Positions 1-14,947 are shown, numbered from the stretch's first letter. The stretch is DNA of 64,000 nt from Proteromonas lacertae (GCA_002245135.1 NGBS01000009.1:62001-126000), one strand, 5' to 3'. Made by a program: numbers and translations. The notes: a model not told the origin generated them from the sequence alone.

Positions 1-3000
1 ATAAAGATATAAAAACAACAAATATACCATAATATTTCTAATGATGTTGTTTTACCAGCTCCATTTGGTCCTAACAAGCCAAATATTTCATTTTCTTTTA
101 CTTTTAAACATAAATCTTTAACTGCAGTTTTTGTACTTCCTCTTGATTTAAATATTTTCTTTAAATTCTTTATATAGATCAAATCATCCTTTTCTACTCC
201 TTTCATCACAGAATCATTCAATTGTTTTATATCTTCATCCATATCATCATCTATATCTACTGTTGTAATTCCTTCTTTATCAACTAATTCAGAATATACT
301 TTTTCTTTAGAACAGGTAGGTAACTGTGGAAAATGTATATTATTGATATGAAAATATACTGTAGAATAATCATGAATCATTATAATCATCAATCCAATTA
401 TCAAAAGAATAGTGGAAATAATAAACATCCAATAGAAACATTGGTTAATCTGAAAATCACCATTAATTACATCACTTCCATACTAAAATGAAATATAAAA
501 ATAGAATTATACTGCAAGAAATCCAGTAACAATATGAGCAAAAGCAAATGGTGGTAATAACTGTAAAATAAGTGGATATTCTGTTTCACTAAAAAGAATA
601 TATATACTACAAATATATATACAATTCCATCACATTTGTAACAACAGCTGGAGCAATAAATATAATCAAAGCAAATGATCTTTGAAACTGCTTTACTTCT
701 TATTATTGAGGCAATGAAGAAAATAATACAAACTTGACAGTAAGACCATAAGAAATATGTCAAAAACATCCACAAATAATTCGCTGAATCATAAGCAATT
801 GAACCAACAATTTTACTATGTTTATATATATATATATAATTATTATACTTCAATATTAACAACAATATGCAACTTATAAATGGATAAATGAAACAATATA
901 TGGCATTACCAATAACATATGTTGAAAAATTCAAACCATGTAACTTCATTTGAGGCAATAATCTTCCATTCAATTCTTCAACTATAATTGATAAGCCTGG
1001 AGACATTAACATTAACATTGTTAAAATGGAGAAAACTGATTGTAATTTACCTCCTTCAGGATCATATAAAGGAATATGCTCAAAATCTGGAAATGTGTAA
1101 TATGAAACATCAATAAAACTATCATTTTCTTTATTTAACAGCTATAGAGATTATATTAACAACAAAAAATACTTTATATTGAGAAGCTAAGCCATTATCC
1201 ATCATATTTGCATATATGAATGAATCACATATTGAATATAATTTCAATGAATCAGAAGAGTAAGCATAATAACATTTTGAATCATAATCATTGGATGAAA
1301 TCTGTGTTGGATTCTTACGACTATTTAGATTATATTATAAACACTTATATATATACTAAATTGAATAATCAAAATCGATTCTATTGGATGATTGTTGTAT
1401 TCTGTCAAATTTTAATCCTCCAACTGGATAATTTTCATCCACAATTGAACAAAAATCATTAATTGAATCACAATTGACTTTATTATTTATTGTATTAATA
1501 CCAACTATATTATCTCCTAAAATATCATTGGAATATTTAAAATCAACTTTGAATTTTGTATCAGTATATTCTCCATCTAAATTATCATCAACAATACCAC
1601 TGAAATTCCATGAATCAATACTATCTTTTACAGCAGATGTATCTATTAATATCCTAACTGCATTATTGTCATGACAATTAGTAGATGAATATGCACTAAA
1701 TACAAAAAATATATTAATAAATATACGCTAAAGTACTCTTTATATTGACCCATTTAAATTCATTACGATCATTGTAATGACTATCACATTCGCTATACAT
1801 ATTATCAAACTCTCTTATAAAGTCATCAACATTACAATAATTATTGTGACCCTAATGAATATATACATATGATATGAAAATATATACTCTTCCTTTGCAT
1901 AATGGTGCATCATTGACTTTTGCTCCAACTAAAGCAGATACTAATACAAGAATAACAAAAAAAATAAAGGCACAACAATTACTTTTCTTTGATTTAAGTT
2001 GAATATGAATATTCTTATATAGAATTGCAGCTACTTGAGATGTACAAGTGATATGTGATTGTTTAACCACTGAATTAGCTATATTCATTGCTTTATGAGA
2101 AGTTGATTTTTGGTTTGTTAAATCTTCTTCATTCTTTTTATTGTTTATATCTTGATCTGGAACTCCATTACCATCACCACCTACTTCAATACTTCTACCT
2201 TCAGCGCAATATTGACATACTAAATCAGCTACACCAACACCAATACCATTAGATGTAAATAATGTGACAAAATCAGGTTTATGTCTATTGCATAATGGAC
2301 AAACCATTTCTTTATTCTCTTTATTTCCTTCTTCATTAATTGACTTATCTTTTGAAATTAATTTCATAAATACATCTTCCAATGTTGTACTACTAATACC
2401 CCATTCTTTGATGCCTTTATATGTTTCATTTAAGTCTTTGAGAAAATCTGATAAATGTAACAACAAATTAGTTGGAATTGATATTTCTAAAGTTCCCATT
2501 TTATCATATACTACACTTGCACCAACAAAATGTCTTTTCACTATTACATTCAACTCTTTCACATATTCTTTACTGCAAGTAATTCTAATCAAATAACCAC
2601 TACCAAAATGATTCTTCAAATATAACGGAGTTCCACTTGCTCTAACTCTTCCATCACTCAATACACAGATTTTATCTCCCAAAACATCAGCTTCTTCCAT
2701 TGAGTGAGTAGTCAATAATATAATCTTATTATTCTTTGTTCTTTCAATTAAATCCCATATCATTCTTCTACTTACTGGATCCATTCCAGTTGTTGGTTCA
2801 TCTAAGAATATTATTGATGGATCACCAACTAATGCTAAACCTAATGACAACCTTCTTTTCATTCCACCACTAAATGTTGTTGCATAATGATTTCTTTCAT
2901 TTGATAAATTTATTTCATCTAATAATTTCGATGTTCTATAATCATGTCTGCTTCGAGGAATTCTATGGAATATACACATCAATCTGATATGTTCTTCAGC

Positions 3001-4890
3001 TGTTAATACATCCCATAATCGATCAAATTGTGGACAAATTCCAATTATACTTTGAATCAGACCAACTTCAGTTCTAATATCACAACCATTGATAAATGCA
3101 TTACCAAATGTGAGGTTCAATTGACCTGATAAGATTGAGATTAATGTTGTTTTTCCACTTCCATTTTGCCCTAATAAAGCTGTACATTTTCCATTTTCAA
3201 ATACTTGACTTACTTCTTTCAAAGCTCTAACTGTTCCAAATGATTTTGACAATTTGTGAATGATTATACTTCTTTCATCATTTGATTGTTTCTGTAACTT
3301 AGCTAATGTATCACCTTCATTCACTTGTTGATTATTATTAGCATTTTTATCCCAATATGATCTTTTAAACATAAAGAATAATCCTTTTCTTGCACCTTGA
3401 GAATTATCCAATGATTGACTAATATACCAAGTAAATACTAAAAGAATCAATGAAATTAGAAATTCAAACAAAAAAATGTTTGAGCATTTCACTGCTTCTA
3501 ATTCATTCACTTCTTCAAGTGAAAGATCTGACCAATGAAATTGAATTAACGACTTTGCACTACCTCCTGAATGAATAACTGTCATAAAATTATAAATGAG
3601 AGTTATATAATGATATGATGGGAATATGACAAGTACGATTTTCATTCCAAAGTTACCATTATAACTATATATATATATATATATGGTGATATATATATAC
3701 AACTTGGTAAAAACCCCATAAGCTCCTGCATTAAATGAAACAGTAAAGATCAATAATCCAATTCTATAAATGTAATATATTACAATATAAATATACAAAA
3801 CATAATTAATTCTTGCAGACTTATCAATAAAACTACAAAAGAATGAACCATACGAAAAGAACATCAACATTGTTAAGAAATATGTAACAAATGAAACACT
3901 AAAATCAACATATTTAAACACATCCATATTACATATAAAACCTAAAGCAATTGTAATAAGAGCAATTAATGCAGATAAAATAACAGATAATATAAAATAG
4001 GAGATCCAATAAGCGCTTTCATGCAATCCAATCATTCTCAATGTTTTTAATAATTCATTCTCTTTTTCATACAAAATGTAATTCATATAAACTGATAAAT
4101 TTAATATCATTCCACAGCAAAGTACCAAACCACAAGCCATTACACAGATTGTATAGTCTTTCGAATATGCACTATTATCTTTACTACTAGATAATGATTT
4201 CATTTTCATCAATGATGGATTAATTGAAATTTCCTTTCCTGAAGAAAAAGACATTATTGCACTATCTATTGTCGCCTAAAATAGATAATAATAAACAATA
4301 ATAAAATACAGTCAACTTAAGTGTGATAGAACTAACACCATTTCTTTCATATCCCTCTTCTACATGGTTAAAAGCATCTCCTATATTTGTTGTTGTATTG
4401 TAATATAAATTGTATTTGGTATTACTATCGAATTCTACAATATTTCTTAACTTTCCTGGGTTATTGAAAAGGTATTCTAAGGCTACTTTTTTATTCTCAA
4501 ATATTGTATTTGAAATTCCATTCTTGTTCATATAAGAGGATGTATAATTCACAATTTCATCATTTTTGCGATCTTCATTATAAAATAGTCCAACAAATGT
4601 GCAATACTCTAAAAAATATCAGATGGAACATATATACGATTTATTTTTAAGTTCAAAGCATTGTAAATGTTACAATTGTAAAAATCAGCTCTAACTAGCT
4701 TTGCTTCAGGAGCAGAATAACTATAATGTTAATATAAACTATACCTAATAGTTGTTATCAAATAAGTAACAATTGTTGACAAAATTGGGAAGATTAGGAA
4801 GTAAATGGAACTTGTCCATTTTCTGTAGAATATCTTAAATGATTTATGCAATAAGCATAAAAATTGATTAGCCCAATTAACAATATACAT
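1..4890 (-). CDS. ABC transporter, subfamily A (partial, C-terminus off the left edge)
   Basis: A full-length ABCA-type lipid/amphiphile exporter read leftward. The start (ATG at 4888-4890) is followed by a basic stretch and a first membrane helix, then a large soluble loop, a block of membrane helices (about 4190-3400), and nucleotide-binding domain 1 with Walker A GQNGSGKTT, signature FSGGMKRR and Walker B IIFLDEP. A second membrane half follows, and the Walker A of the second nucleotide-binding domain (GLLGPNGAGKTT) lies at about 40-85, where the window ends. At least seven short introns are visible, e.g. 3665-3700 (36 nt, in frame) and the 24-nt one near 4723-4746. Joining 4262-4254 restores the ABCA-like AIDSAI motif. 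Subfamily is certain; substrate is not. Confidence 0.9.
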
Positions 4891-5941
4891 GAATTGATAG
4901 GAATATTGATAAGAAAATTGAAAATAAAAATAAAAAACAAAAATATTGTTTCATGAAACGATCAAATATTGTTTTGATAATGTTAAAACAATGTTCTACA
5001 ACATTTTCATTAAATAGATATAATATGATAATGACTATAATGTTTAAATAATGTCTTGTTTTTACTCTTTACATTCTATATACACGTATTGTCTTTGATA
5101 ATATAATCAACATATTCTATTCGTTTCTTTCATATAAGTCATATATCACTACTCCAAATAATCCAACCAAAACATTTATCTGTACTATATCTCAATAGTG
5201 TATCCAGATTTTAAAAAAATACATAAACTTAATTCTGTTTTCTAAACAATTAAAATAGTTACATTTGTTTTAAAACTGTTTGAACATACTAAGAGTGTGT
5301 GATACTTCCATTTTTCTACACTTCTTGGTTGATTTAAGTAAAATTGAAAGTAACATAATTCAATAAATAATATAATAGAATTTATAAAGAGATTATTACT
5401 TCTTTTAATTTTTAGTATTTCTGACTGTCAATTACACAAACAGAAATTTCTAGAATTCTTTATCATCATATTCTTCAGATGATGAATAAATATAATATTA
5501 AACTTAAATATATCAATAGTTCACATTATTCTCAACAATTTATGATAATGTTTATGTAATGTAGAAATAAAATGTCATACCACTGTTGTGGACAAAATAG
5601 TGTAATATCTGTTAATTTTAAGGTGAATAGAGTATATCTCAAGCTAGTCACTAGTTTTTAATTCAAATTAGCTTATCTACCGAGATAATTGAGTAGTATT
5701 GGTATGTTTAAATATTTGGTAAGTGGTGATTATAATATTATTGTTTATTTTACACAATAATTTATGATCATCTACATTATGGTGTTTAGAATTGCGTATA
5801 TCATCATAATAGTTGAAATATATAGCTCATATTCCATTACTGTTTAGAAATGAAATGAAATATCATGTGTTTTATAAAAAGTCGTTTCAAACCTTTATTT
5901 TTTTTTATTAGTTGTTTTATAACAGTTAACAAAAATCAAAT
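4891..5941. other. intergenic, about 1 kb
   Basis: Divergent promoter region between the ABCA gene (-) and the adhesin gene (+), the longest apparently gene-free stretch in the window. I see no ORF, tRNA, repeat array or micro-exon structure. Base composition is slightly less AT-extreme than in the introns. No GCTTGA element was seen close to either start. Confidence 0.5.
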
Positions 5942-8900
5942 ATGAAAAGATCCTTTGTATCAACAGTTGTGTGTATGATTATTATTATTATTATTTAATA
6001 GTACTATGCATGGCAAGTTGTTCTTGTGCTTTGACATTCGATTATGAAGATATGCATCCTTTTTATGTGGTAAGAAGTGTAATTACCGAAAATAAACCAA
6101 ACCCTCCAAAAGAAGGATCATACACTGTTTCACCAGACTTACCAGATGGTTTATCACTTGATTCAAAGACAGGATATATTTCCGGAATTCCAACAGTTCA
6201 ATCTTGGACAAGTCATACAATTGTTTATAATGCAGGTCAAGATGATCAAGCATCATGCATATTGATGATAGTCTGTATATTTATCAATTATATATATAAT
6301 TTGACTAGGTATGTCTGCTCCTGTTGTAAATTGTGGTGTATCAAAACTAACAACAGTCTCTCTTATTAATACAGTTATTACTTGTACTTCAACAGGTGAT
6401 GCTTCCGATGATAGTTGGTCAATGACACCCAAAGAAATCCGAGGTGTTACTCAAGATGGTTCCTCTTTGACATTTCGAAATTTCAATCCTCAAACTAACA
6501 TGAAAATTACTATTGAAGCTAGAAATGATGCTGGAACTGGAAGTTTTGACATTGATATTGTTAAAGTAGAGAATCCTGAATTAAAGGATGGTATATTTGT
6601 AACATTTTATGATTTGGAGACAACGAAATGTGATAATTATTATGATGGTATCCCTACATATGAATTTCCATTTGAAGTTCCAATGAATAATTTAGATAAC
6701 TTAACCAATTATGAAAGTTGGATTCAAAAAATGCAAGTATCACCTTGGGGTATAATAACAACATTTAATGGTACAATGGATGGATTTATCAATATTGAAA
6801 CAGCTGGTGATTATACCTTTTATATGCAAACTGGTAATGAAATGAATGCTAGAGTGTTTATTGATGATGTTGAAGTATTATCTGATTGGAGTGAATGTAA
6901 ACCATGGAATGATGATCCAATGAAGAAAACAGTGAAATTAGAAAGTGGTTATAGAAGAGTGATAGTAGATTTTATGGGAGGTGAAGGATTAGATTTCAAA
7001 TTTGTATTAGATTATTCCACTGCAGGAAGTAGTATAAGAAAAACCATTCCATTTAAATATTGTATATATATATATATTGTTTATTATCTGAATAGATTAT
7101 TCGAATTTTAATCCAGTAATGTTTCTATCTGCTGATACTGCCGAAGTTAGTTGGAAATTAGATGCCTTTAGTTTAACTCCAATACATGTATCAAAAGGTA
7201 AAGCTGAAAGTTGTTGGATAAGTAATAATGTTGAATTACCAGAGGGATCTGAAGTAACAGTGAGTGGTATAACAGGTCATCCAGCAATCTATGATGGATT
7301 ATACAGAAGTTAAAATCAAATGTAAAAATCAAGACAGTGAAACAAATGAAATAGCCTTGAAACTTCGTGTTACAGATACTGTAGTTAATGGAGTAAGAGC
7401 TTATTATTACAAACCTTATAATTTCGATACTAGTTTAAATACAAAATATGGTCCAGAAGTTGATGGTATTGATCCATTATATATTCAAAAACAAGATCAA
7501 CCATTCATTCAAGAAATTCAAGAAAAACCTCATCCTGAAGGACTAAGTATAGAAATTCTTGATGATTATGGTGTTTATTGGGAAGGTTATCTTCATCCAT
7601 TACCACAGGATTTAGGATTAAACAATTTCAAAGTTATTGCAGATGGTGGTTATTGGGTTTGTTTTAATCATAAAGAAGTATTAGCTAAGCCAGGAAGAAA
7701 TACAATTGAAGATGAATGATTCTTTGATTTTAATATGACTGATGATGATTATTTGGTTCAGATTTATTTTGTTTCACATAATGGTCATGCATCTTTTCTC
7801 CTATCTAAAAAATTAAATACACAAACTGAAGAACAATACAGTGATTTTCTTCCTTTCAGATATGTTCCAGTAAATGATTATTTCCTAATGACTCAAAGTA
7901 CAGCGACATATCTTAATGGTCAAACAGTAGAGAATCAAGCAATTCCAGTTGAAAGTTTTGGATGTAAAGGAATAAGTGTTGATCCACCATTACCCAATGG
8001 TTTAGTTGCACATTGTTTACCAAGTTCATATATGCCTGTAGTTATTAGCTCATAAAATCAAAGTTACAAGTACACTTGATAAATCTATTTCAACTACTAT
8101 CTATATATCTGTGAAAAGTATAATTCATTTATTTTTATTATCTTAAATAGCTGTTCAATCACCAGCAGATTTTTATGTAATAGATCTTCAAACTGGAAAA
8201 GAATATACTGATTCAATATTCTTAGTTGTAGGTGAATTCTATGATCTTCAATTCCATGTGAAATCTGGTTATGCAATTGAATTTAGAGCTGAGAATATTC
8301 CAGTTGGTTTTACATATGATTGGAAATCATCAACTCTTTCAGGAAGTCCAAGAGAAAAATTAAATACAAAAGTGACGAGTAACTGCAGTTGTTCTTCCTT
8401 CTGATGGTGATAATAAACAATTTGAATTTGGAATAAAAGCTGAAGGTGGATGTGAAAGTGGGAAAAGACATTCCTTCCATTTCAGTAATGATTTTGTTGA
8501 TAATGGTCAATATTTAATGTTAAGAGTAACAGCTTCAAATGGTACAATAGTTTTAAATAAATATGAAAAGAACACAGTTAGTTTACCTCGAACTTACAGT
8601 ATGTGTCTTCCAGTAGATACTTATACAATATATATAAGTGGAATGTTTGATTATGTATTTACTGTTTACAATGATGGTGTAAGAATCTATCGATATACTG
8701 GTGATTTTCCTGTTACTGATTCTCATACAGTTGTACTTAACACAGGTATATATTATTTAATTATATGTAATTGAATAGATCCTGTTGAACCTAATTTTAA
8801 ATATATTACCAATAATGCAACCTATTATCAAGGTAATCAAATCCTATTAATTCCAACAATAGAAACATTTGTTGATTATTTCACTATTACTCCTTCAGCA

Positions 8901-11900
8901 TTACCAAGAGGTATTAGATTCAACAATATAACAGGAAGAATATATGGAACAGCTCGTTTTATTACTAATGCAACAACATATACAATCACAGCTATAAATG
9001 ATAAAGGTCGAAAGAGTGTAGAAATGATAATACATATAATTCCTGATACTCAAGAAGATGATTGTGAAAATGCAGGAAAATTCTTGATTGGATTAACCTT
9101 AGCTGTAGGAAAAGAATATGATAGACCAGCTTATCAATTAATCAATTCAAAAGATGAAGTTGTATTTGAAAGAGTAGATAATACATTTACTGAAAACTCA
9201 ATAAACAGTATAAAGATGTGTATAACAAAAGGATGGTATACATTGAGATTGATTGATATAAGTGGAGGTGGTTGGGGAAATTCCAATATGACAATCTATG
9301 CAGGTAATTCCATAATTGGTAGATATACTGTGTCTTATACTGATAATGGTGAAGTAAATATAACAACTGATTGTATATATTAATTGTTTTATAATTTCTA
9401 TAGTTACATATTTGATGGATACTCGAACACAATGGCAATATAATCGACAATATGTTCCAAATTGGGAATTTAAGAACTTCACTTTAACATGGCCAACATC
9501 ACCAATAACAACATTGGCTCAACCTCCACTTACTATGCCAACATATTATTTGAGATATCCATTTATCATTCCCAAATTATGACAAATATTCAGGTTATTT
9601 CCTTCGAATTAAACATAGATCTGGTGTAATTGTCAGAGTAAATGGAAGAGTAATATTCAGAGATAATTTACCAGTTGGTGATGTCAATGAAAATACTCCA
9701 GGAGATACTGCTTATGAAAGAGCGAGAGAAGAGAATTTCATATTACCAATCGATGATTTAAATGAAACAGCAATAATAACTTATGAAATTCATAAAAGTC
9801 CAACGGATGATAATTTCCCAAATGAAGATAGATTTTTTATATTCCCATTAGATGGAGATAATGATGAAGATTGTATTTTAGTTACACTTTATGGTGGAAG
9901 TGTAAGTGATTCATCTAGTAAAAGTTTTGGTAAATATGAATCATCTTTTGCTCATGCAGCATTTGATTTATCAGTTGAATCATCATGGGATGATTATTAT
10001 GGAGCAGTAGATGGTTATTCCTATGCTGATTATACATTTGGTAGTAATAATCATTTCGCCTTTAATCAATTCACAATGAGAGCTGGTACTAGTGCAACAA
10101 ACACATTATCCAATGAAAGTGTCATTAACAGGTACAACAGATACATCGACAGTGTCGATTGGTTCATTAGATCCAGTAAATTATTTCATAACAAAGAAAT
10201 ATACACCAGGAAGAGCAACCTTCAACGTAGATCCTTATACATTATATAAAAGTGTAAGAATTGATATACCCAAATCAAACCAATATGATTATGTTAATAA
10301 AGGAATGGAAGTGAGAGAAATTGGATATCATTTATGTCGTACAAAGAAGTGTGCAAGAAATTCCATTGAAAATCTTCCAGAAGGAATATCCAATACATTT
10401 TTTAAAACAAATTGTTCAAAGCCTGATTCTGCTGGTGAAAGATATTTTTATTGTTCAAACTTTGCTTTATGGATTGAAGCAAATTCTACTTGTGGAGATC
10501 CACCAAAATTCATTAATTCAGTAACAACAGCATATTTAGATGCTGGAGTTGCTTATGTAGATGAATCAATATATGAAGTAACAGGAAATCCAACATTTTA
10601 TAGTTATTCATGTTCTGATTGTGAATCAGGTAAGTTTATTCCTGGATTGTTCTACAATCCGTTAACTGGTTTAATATCAGGAACTGCTTATAAAGGAGCT
10701 ACTTATTCAATTAAGTTTACTGCTAGAAATAGCTATGGATCTGGTGAAATAACAATGACAGTAGTTGTTCGATCTTCTAATGATATTATCATATATGAAT
10801 ATAAACCAACAGTATCATTTAATCTTTATGCAGAATTAAATGAACAAATATTTTGGGTAGAAAGTAGTTCACCTGTGAGTTATACTGTTGATTTACTTCC
10901 GCTTGGTTTAACAATAGATTCTTCAACTGGTTTTATTAAAGGAAAATCAACAAGACCAGGAAAGACGATAAGTCTATTCACTATTTCCAACACAGCTGGA
11001 AAATCAACAACAAGAACTGTTGAAATTACTATTGCATTACCTAATGAACCAATAATGGTTGAATCTGTAGATAAATTAGATTTAGTCTATATGATGGATT
11101 ATGATAATCAATATCCAATATTATGTTATTCAAATCCCTTAACTTATAGCATTGATAAGAATTTACCAGCCAGTTTAACTTACAATGCAACAACAGGTGC
11201 AATGAAAGGAAAAGTAACCGCTTCAGCTCAATCAGCAGTTAGCTACAAATTCTCTTGTACAGGTAAAAGTCAAACAGTTTCAAAAGATATTTTAGTATCA
11301 GTAATTCAAGGTGATGATATTCCAGTTGTAATTAGTCAAAATGAATCTGTAATCTTAACAACAGGGCAAGAATTATTTAATGAGAGATTCTTTACAGTGA
11401 GTGGATCAAATTTAGTTTATTCAATTACTCCCACATTACCAAGTGGAATAACAATGGATTCTAAAACAGGAACATTTAGTGGTTATGGCAAAGTAGATAC
11501 TCAAAATACAACTTATACAATCAATGTATCTAATGGTAAAAACTCAATTCAGATTAAAATGTTAATAGTAGTAGTAAAAAGTGAAAAACCAGTAATTCCT
11601 GATTCAACAGTAAAGAAAGATATAGAAGTAGCAACAGGAACAATGGTGTCAATACAATTATTTGATGCAGTTGGAGATGGTTTATCAGTATCAATAAATC
11701 CGCTATTACCTGATGGTTTTATAATATCTGCTTCTGGATATTTACAAGGACTTTCAGTGGTTGATGTTGCAAAACAAGATTATGTAATAACAGTAACAGA
11801 TTCAAATGGAAAATCAGCAAGTGTAACAATCAAATTAGAGTTTAAAGCAAAGAAATGTCCAGCTAATGATGGTTTTCCTGAAACTCTAGTAGGTGATCAA

Positions 11901-12176
11901 GCAGTAATAAAATGTGGAGGAGGTCGATCTGGTTTTATAATGAGAAGATGTATTTATGTAGATGGGAATGCAATCTGGGAAAGTCCAATTGATGAATGTT
12001 CAGGAAGTACAACAGGTGCTTTAGTTGGAATAATAATTGGTTGTATAATATTGGGAGGAGTTGTATTCTTAGGAGGTTATTGTATTTACGTCAGAGTAGG
12101 TGGAAGAACAAAACATGTTCGAAAAACAGCTGAACAAATGGTTGATGCTTCAAAAGATGCTGGTGTAAGAATTTAA
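5942..12176 (+). CDS. large secreted/surface adhesin-like protein with putative-Ig and PA14-like domains
   Basis: Starts MKRSFVST; the first intron (27-29 nt) interrupts a hydrophobic signal peptide ending near CSCA. The ectodomain contains repeated bacterial-type putative-Ig (He_PIG) units, recognised by LPDGLSLDSKTGYISG and similar motifs (clear at about 6130-6190, 7980-8040, 10640-10730, 10900-10960, 11430-11480, 11700-11760), and a PA14-like module around 6790-6990 (AGDYTFYMQTG). One transmembrane helix lies near 12020-12090 with a short basic tail. Introns at 6275-6308 and near 7063, 8120, 8740 and 9350. The first two thirds need +1 shifts near 7311, 8053, 8380, 9580 and 10110 and cross an in-frame TGA at 7717-7719; the last 690 codons are clean. 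Likely a cell-surface adhesion protein, possibly decaying or recoded. Confidence 0.75.
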
Positions 12177-12294
12177 ACATTCTGTAAATTACTTCTAAAT
12201 AATAATTTCATGTTATATGGATATTTTGATTTTTACTCTAAGTGTATAAAAAAAGAGAAAAATGAAGAAAAAAAGTGAAAAAAAGTTTGAGTGG

Positions 12295-12332
12295 AGTAAG
12301 AAGCGTAACCAACTCCTCTCTTACTTTTTTTT
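12295..12332 (+). other. small inverted repeat followed by a T-run
   Basis: AGTAAGA at 12295-12301 pairs with TCTTACT at 12319-12325 (7 bp, 17-nt loop) and is followed by eight T. It lies about 120 bp after the adhesin stop. It may be a 3'-end structure or coincidence. Confidence 0.2.
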
Positions 12333-12433
12333 ACTTTCGTTTGCTTAGACAACTTGCATATGAGTGATTTTTGTAGTTTCATTATAGATAAATCATTTTT
12401 ACTGTTACATTTTAAGATTTTCATCGAAAGAAG

Positions 12434-14675
12434 ATGATATTTAGTAAATATATAAGTGATAATGGGTATATTCTTTGTGTATAGATGTTATAGGATGATA
12501 TTTGATGCAGTTGACATTGGTTTAGGTGATTTAGTGTTAGAATTAGGTAATGGAGATAAAGTGAATGTCGTAAAATCAATGATGTGTTACAGTAATGAGA
12601 CATTCAGAAAATTGATATGTGACACTCAGTGTGAAAATCCACTCAAAATCGCCAATGCAGTATCTAAAGACAGTTTATGTATGTTAATTAAGTATTATGG
12701 AGGAGGTAGAATAGATATAAATGATGAAAATGTTAGTGATTTATTAATTTAATGTTTATTCTATAATGAGAAAGAGTTATTATGTAAACTATGTAAATAT
12801 TGTATTAATCATCTAAATTTGAAGACTGTGGAATGTATATTAAACAATTTGGAGTTGTTCAAAACTGAAATAACCAAAGAATTGATGATGAAAAGTAAAG
12901 AGTTTATAAAGCACAATTGTATTTATTTATTATCAAAAGAAGAGATAATGACAATATCTATCGATGGAATAAAAGAAATCCTCTTAACAAATGATCTAGT
13001 ATTGAACAATGAAAATCAAATATTATATGGATTAATAGAATATTATAAACAAAAACAATATGAAATAGAGAGTATAATATAATAAAATATAATTTAATAG
13101 ATAATAAAGAAAAAAAAGACCAGTTTGAAGAATTATTTAAATATGTGAATTGGGAAAATGCAATAATCAAACCAAAATTATTTAAAGAATTTAAATTTTT
13201 AAGCCAAATAATGGAGATAGTTTCAGAATTACCAGATAATCCAATCAATCGTGAATATTATCCAATTCCAGAAATATCTAATCCGAAATTATCAAAATAT
13301 TTATATAAATACTGTTTTAATCCAAATCCATTACTGAATGATGAAAGTATTTACAATGAAATAGATGGAAAAGATATAACTGAAGAAGATGTGAATAGAA
13401 CATTAAATTCATCAAATTTGAGATTAGTGAAAATTATAATTATAACGCTAAACAAATGCAAGAATCAAATCAAAAGTATATATATATGAATTGTTTTAAT
13501 ACTTTAAATAGTTGACGGAAGAATAGCAGCAGATGTTCTAACTCAAATAGTAAGTGAATACAACAAGTTTGAAACAAGCAGAAATAGAAAATAATCTTAC
13601 ATTAAAATCACTTCTATATTTCCTAAATGATGAAATAATTACTGGGATAAACAACATGTATGGACATAAAATATTGTTTGATATTGTCAATATTAATCCA
13701 TTGTCACCTAATACTATCAGTTTAATATCATCAAATATGAAGAGATTAAAGATATTAGAAGATGAAAAAGTAAAAGAAGAAATGAGAGAAATAATAAAAG
13801 ATGAAATAGTTCAAAAAATACTACTAAATCCTTTAACATATTTTAAATATTCTTCCGATAGAATTTATTTCGATTTTAATGGAAGATAAATCAATAAAAT
13901 GTGAACATGATGGAGATGATTGTGAATTTTCAATTTATCCAAATGTTACTGATGGTTTAATATTAAACAAGAAAACTGGAGAAATTATTGTAACTCCTTA
14001 TCTTAAATCATCAATATTTGAATATGAAATAAAATGTAAACAATTCTACATTGAAAAGACTTTCAAAATGTTAATAATTAATTATGTTTTTATAGATGAT
14101 TATTGTACTGTTGGAATGACAATTGATAATAATGGTAAAACAATAAAAGGTGATAATAATAATTATGGTCATTGTTATTTGAATGTAAAACTGGAAAAAA
14201 GGTGTTTATAGTATTAAATACAAAACAATATTTAATGGATGTAATAGACCAGGATTTGGTGTTTCAACAGTTAATAACTATAATGGGGAAAAGATTTATG
14301 AAGATGAAAATTCTTTATCCATTTATACAGCTGTAATATCAGATAATATTAATTCAACAACTACAACAACAGCAACTGGTGGTTTTTTAAGTTCAACTTC
14401 TAAAGCAAGAATGAAGGTTGCTCGATTTGTTCAGGAAACTAGTAAATTATTTGGTTCAAATCAAGTAACAAATCCAAATTATACTTATAATAATGGAGAT
14501 ATTTATGAATTGATATATGATATGGATAAAAGAAAAATCTTCAATAAAGCAAAATGATGGAGAAGAAGTTATAATATTTGAAAATATTCCATCTCCATTA
14601 TATCCTTTTGTCTTTGTTGATAATGCAAGAGATATATTCTCAAACTATCAGTACAGTATAGAAATAATCAATTAA
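12434..14675 (+). CDS. BTB-BACK protein with C-terminal putative-Ig/SPRY-like region
   Basis: Start MIFSKYIS with a 28-nt intron, then a BTB/POZ fold (DLVLELGNGDK...MMCYSNETFRKLI) and a helical BACK-like region. The in-frame TAA at 12750-12752 disappears if a 35-nt intron (donor GTGATT, acceptor ATGAG) is removed, giving NDENVKELLCKLC. Another intron lies at about 13077-13105. After a linker comes a putative-Ig-like stretch (DGLILNKKTGEI) and a SPRY/B30.2-like C-terminus (VGMTIDNNG, ending in LYPFVFVDNA). Frame changes are needed near 13570 (or a 25-nt intron), 13887, 14195 and 14554. Such proteins usually act as Cul3-ligase adaptors or scaffolds. The number of breaks leaves a pseudogene possible. 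Confidence 0.6.
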
Positions 14676-14900
14676 TCAAATATATAAATAACTATTATTA
14701 TTTTATATAAAACTATTTTGATATGTAAAAGTTTTGTAAATTCAACATTGTTTATTAAGAAATTATCAATGATTAACCTAAAATAAAGATAAACTACATT
14801 CAAAAGTATATCCCATATCACAATAACCAAGCAAACATTATATTTAGCTCATTTCTCACTCTAGATTTTAAAATACAAGCAGTTACATTTTTTAAATAAA

Positions 14901-14906
14901 GCTTGA
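14901..14906 (+). promoter_or_regulatory. GCTTGA element upstream of IFT38
   Basis: 42 nt before the start codon, in gene orientation, within AAAGCTTGAAAAG. Confidence 0.45.
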
Positions 14907-14947
14907 AAAGTTTGAATTTTTGAAAATCCGTTATATACAATTTCTTG

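Noticed and set aside
12750-12752. In-frame TAA in the BTB gene as a nonsense mutation
   Set aside because: A 35-nt intron with a weaker donor (GTGATT) removes it and gives a better BTB/BACK junction.
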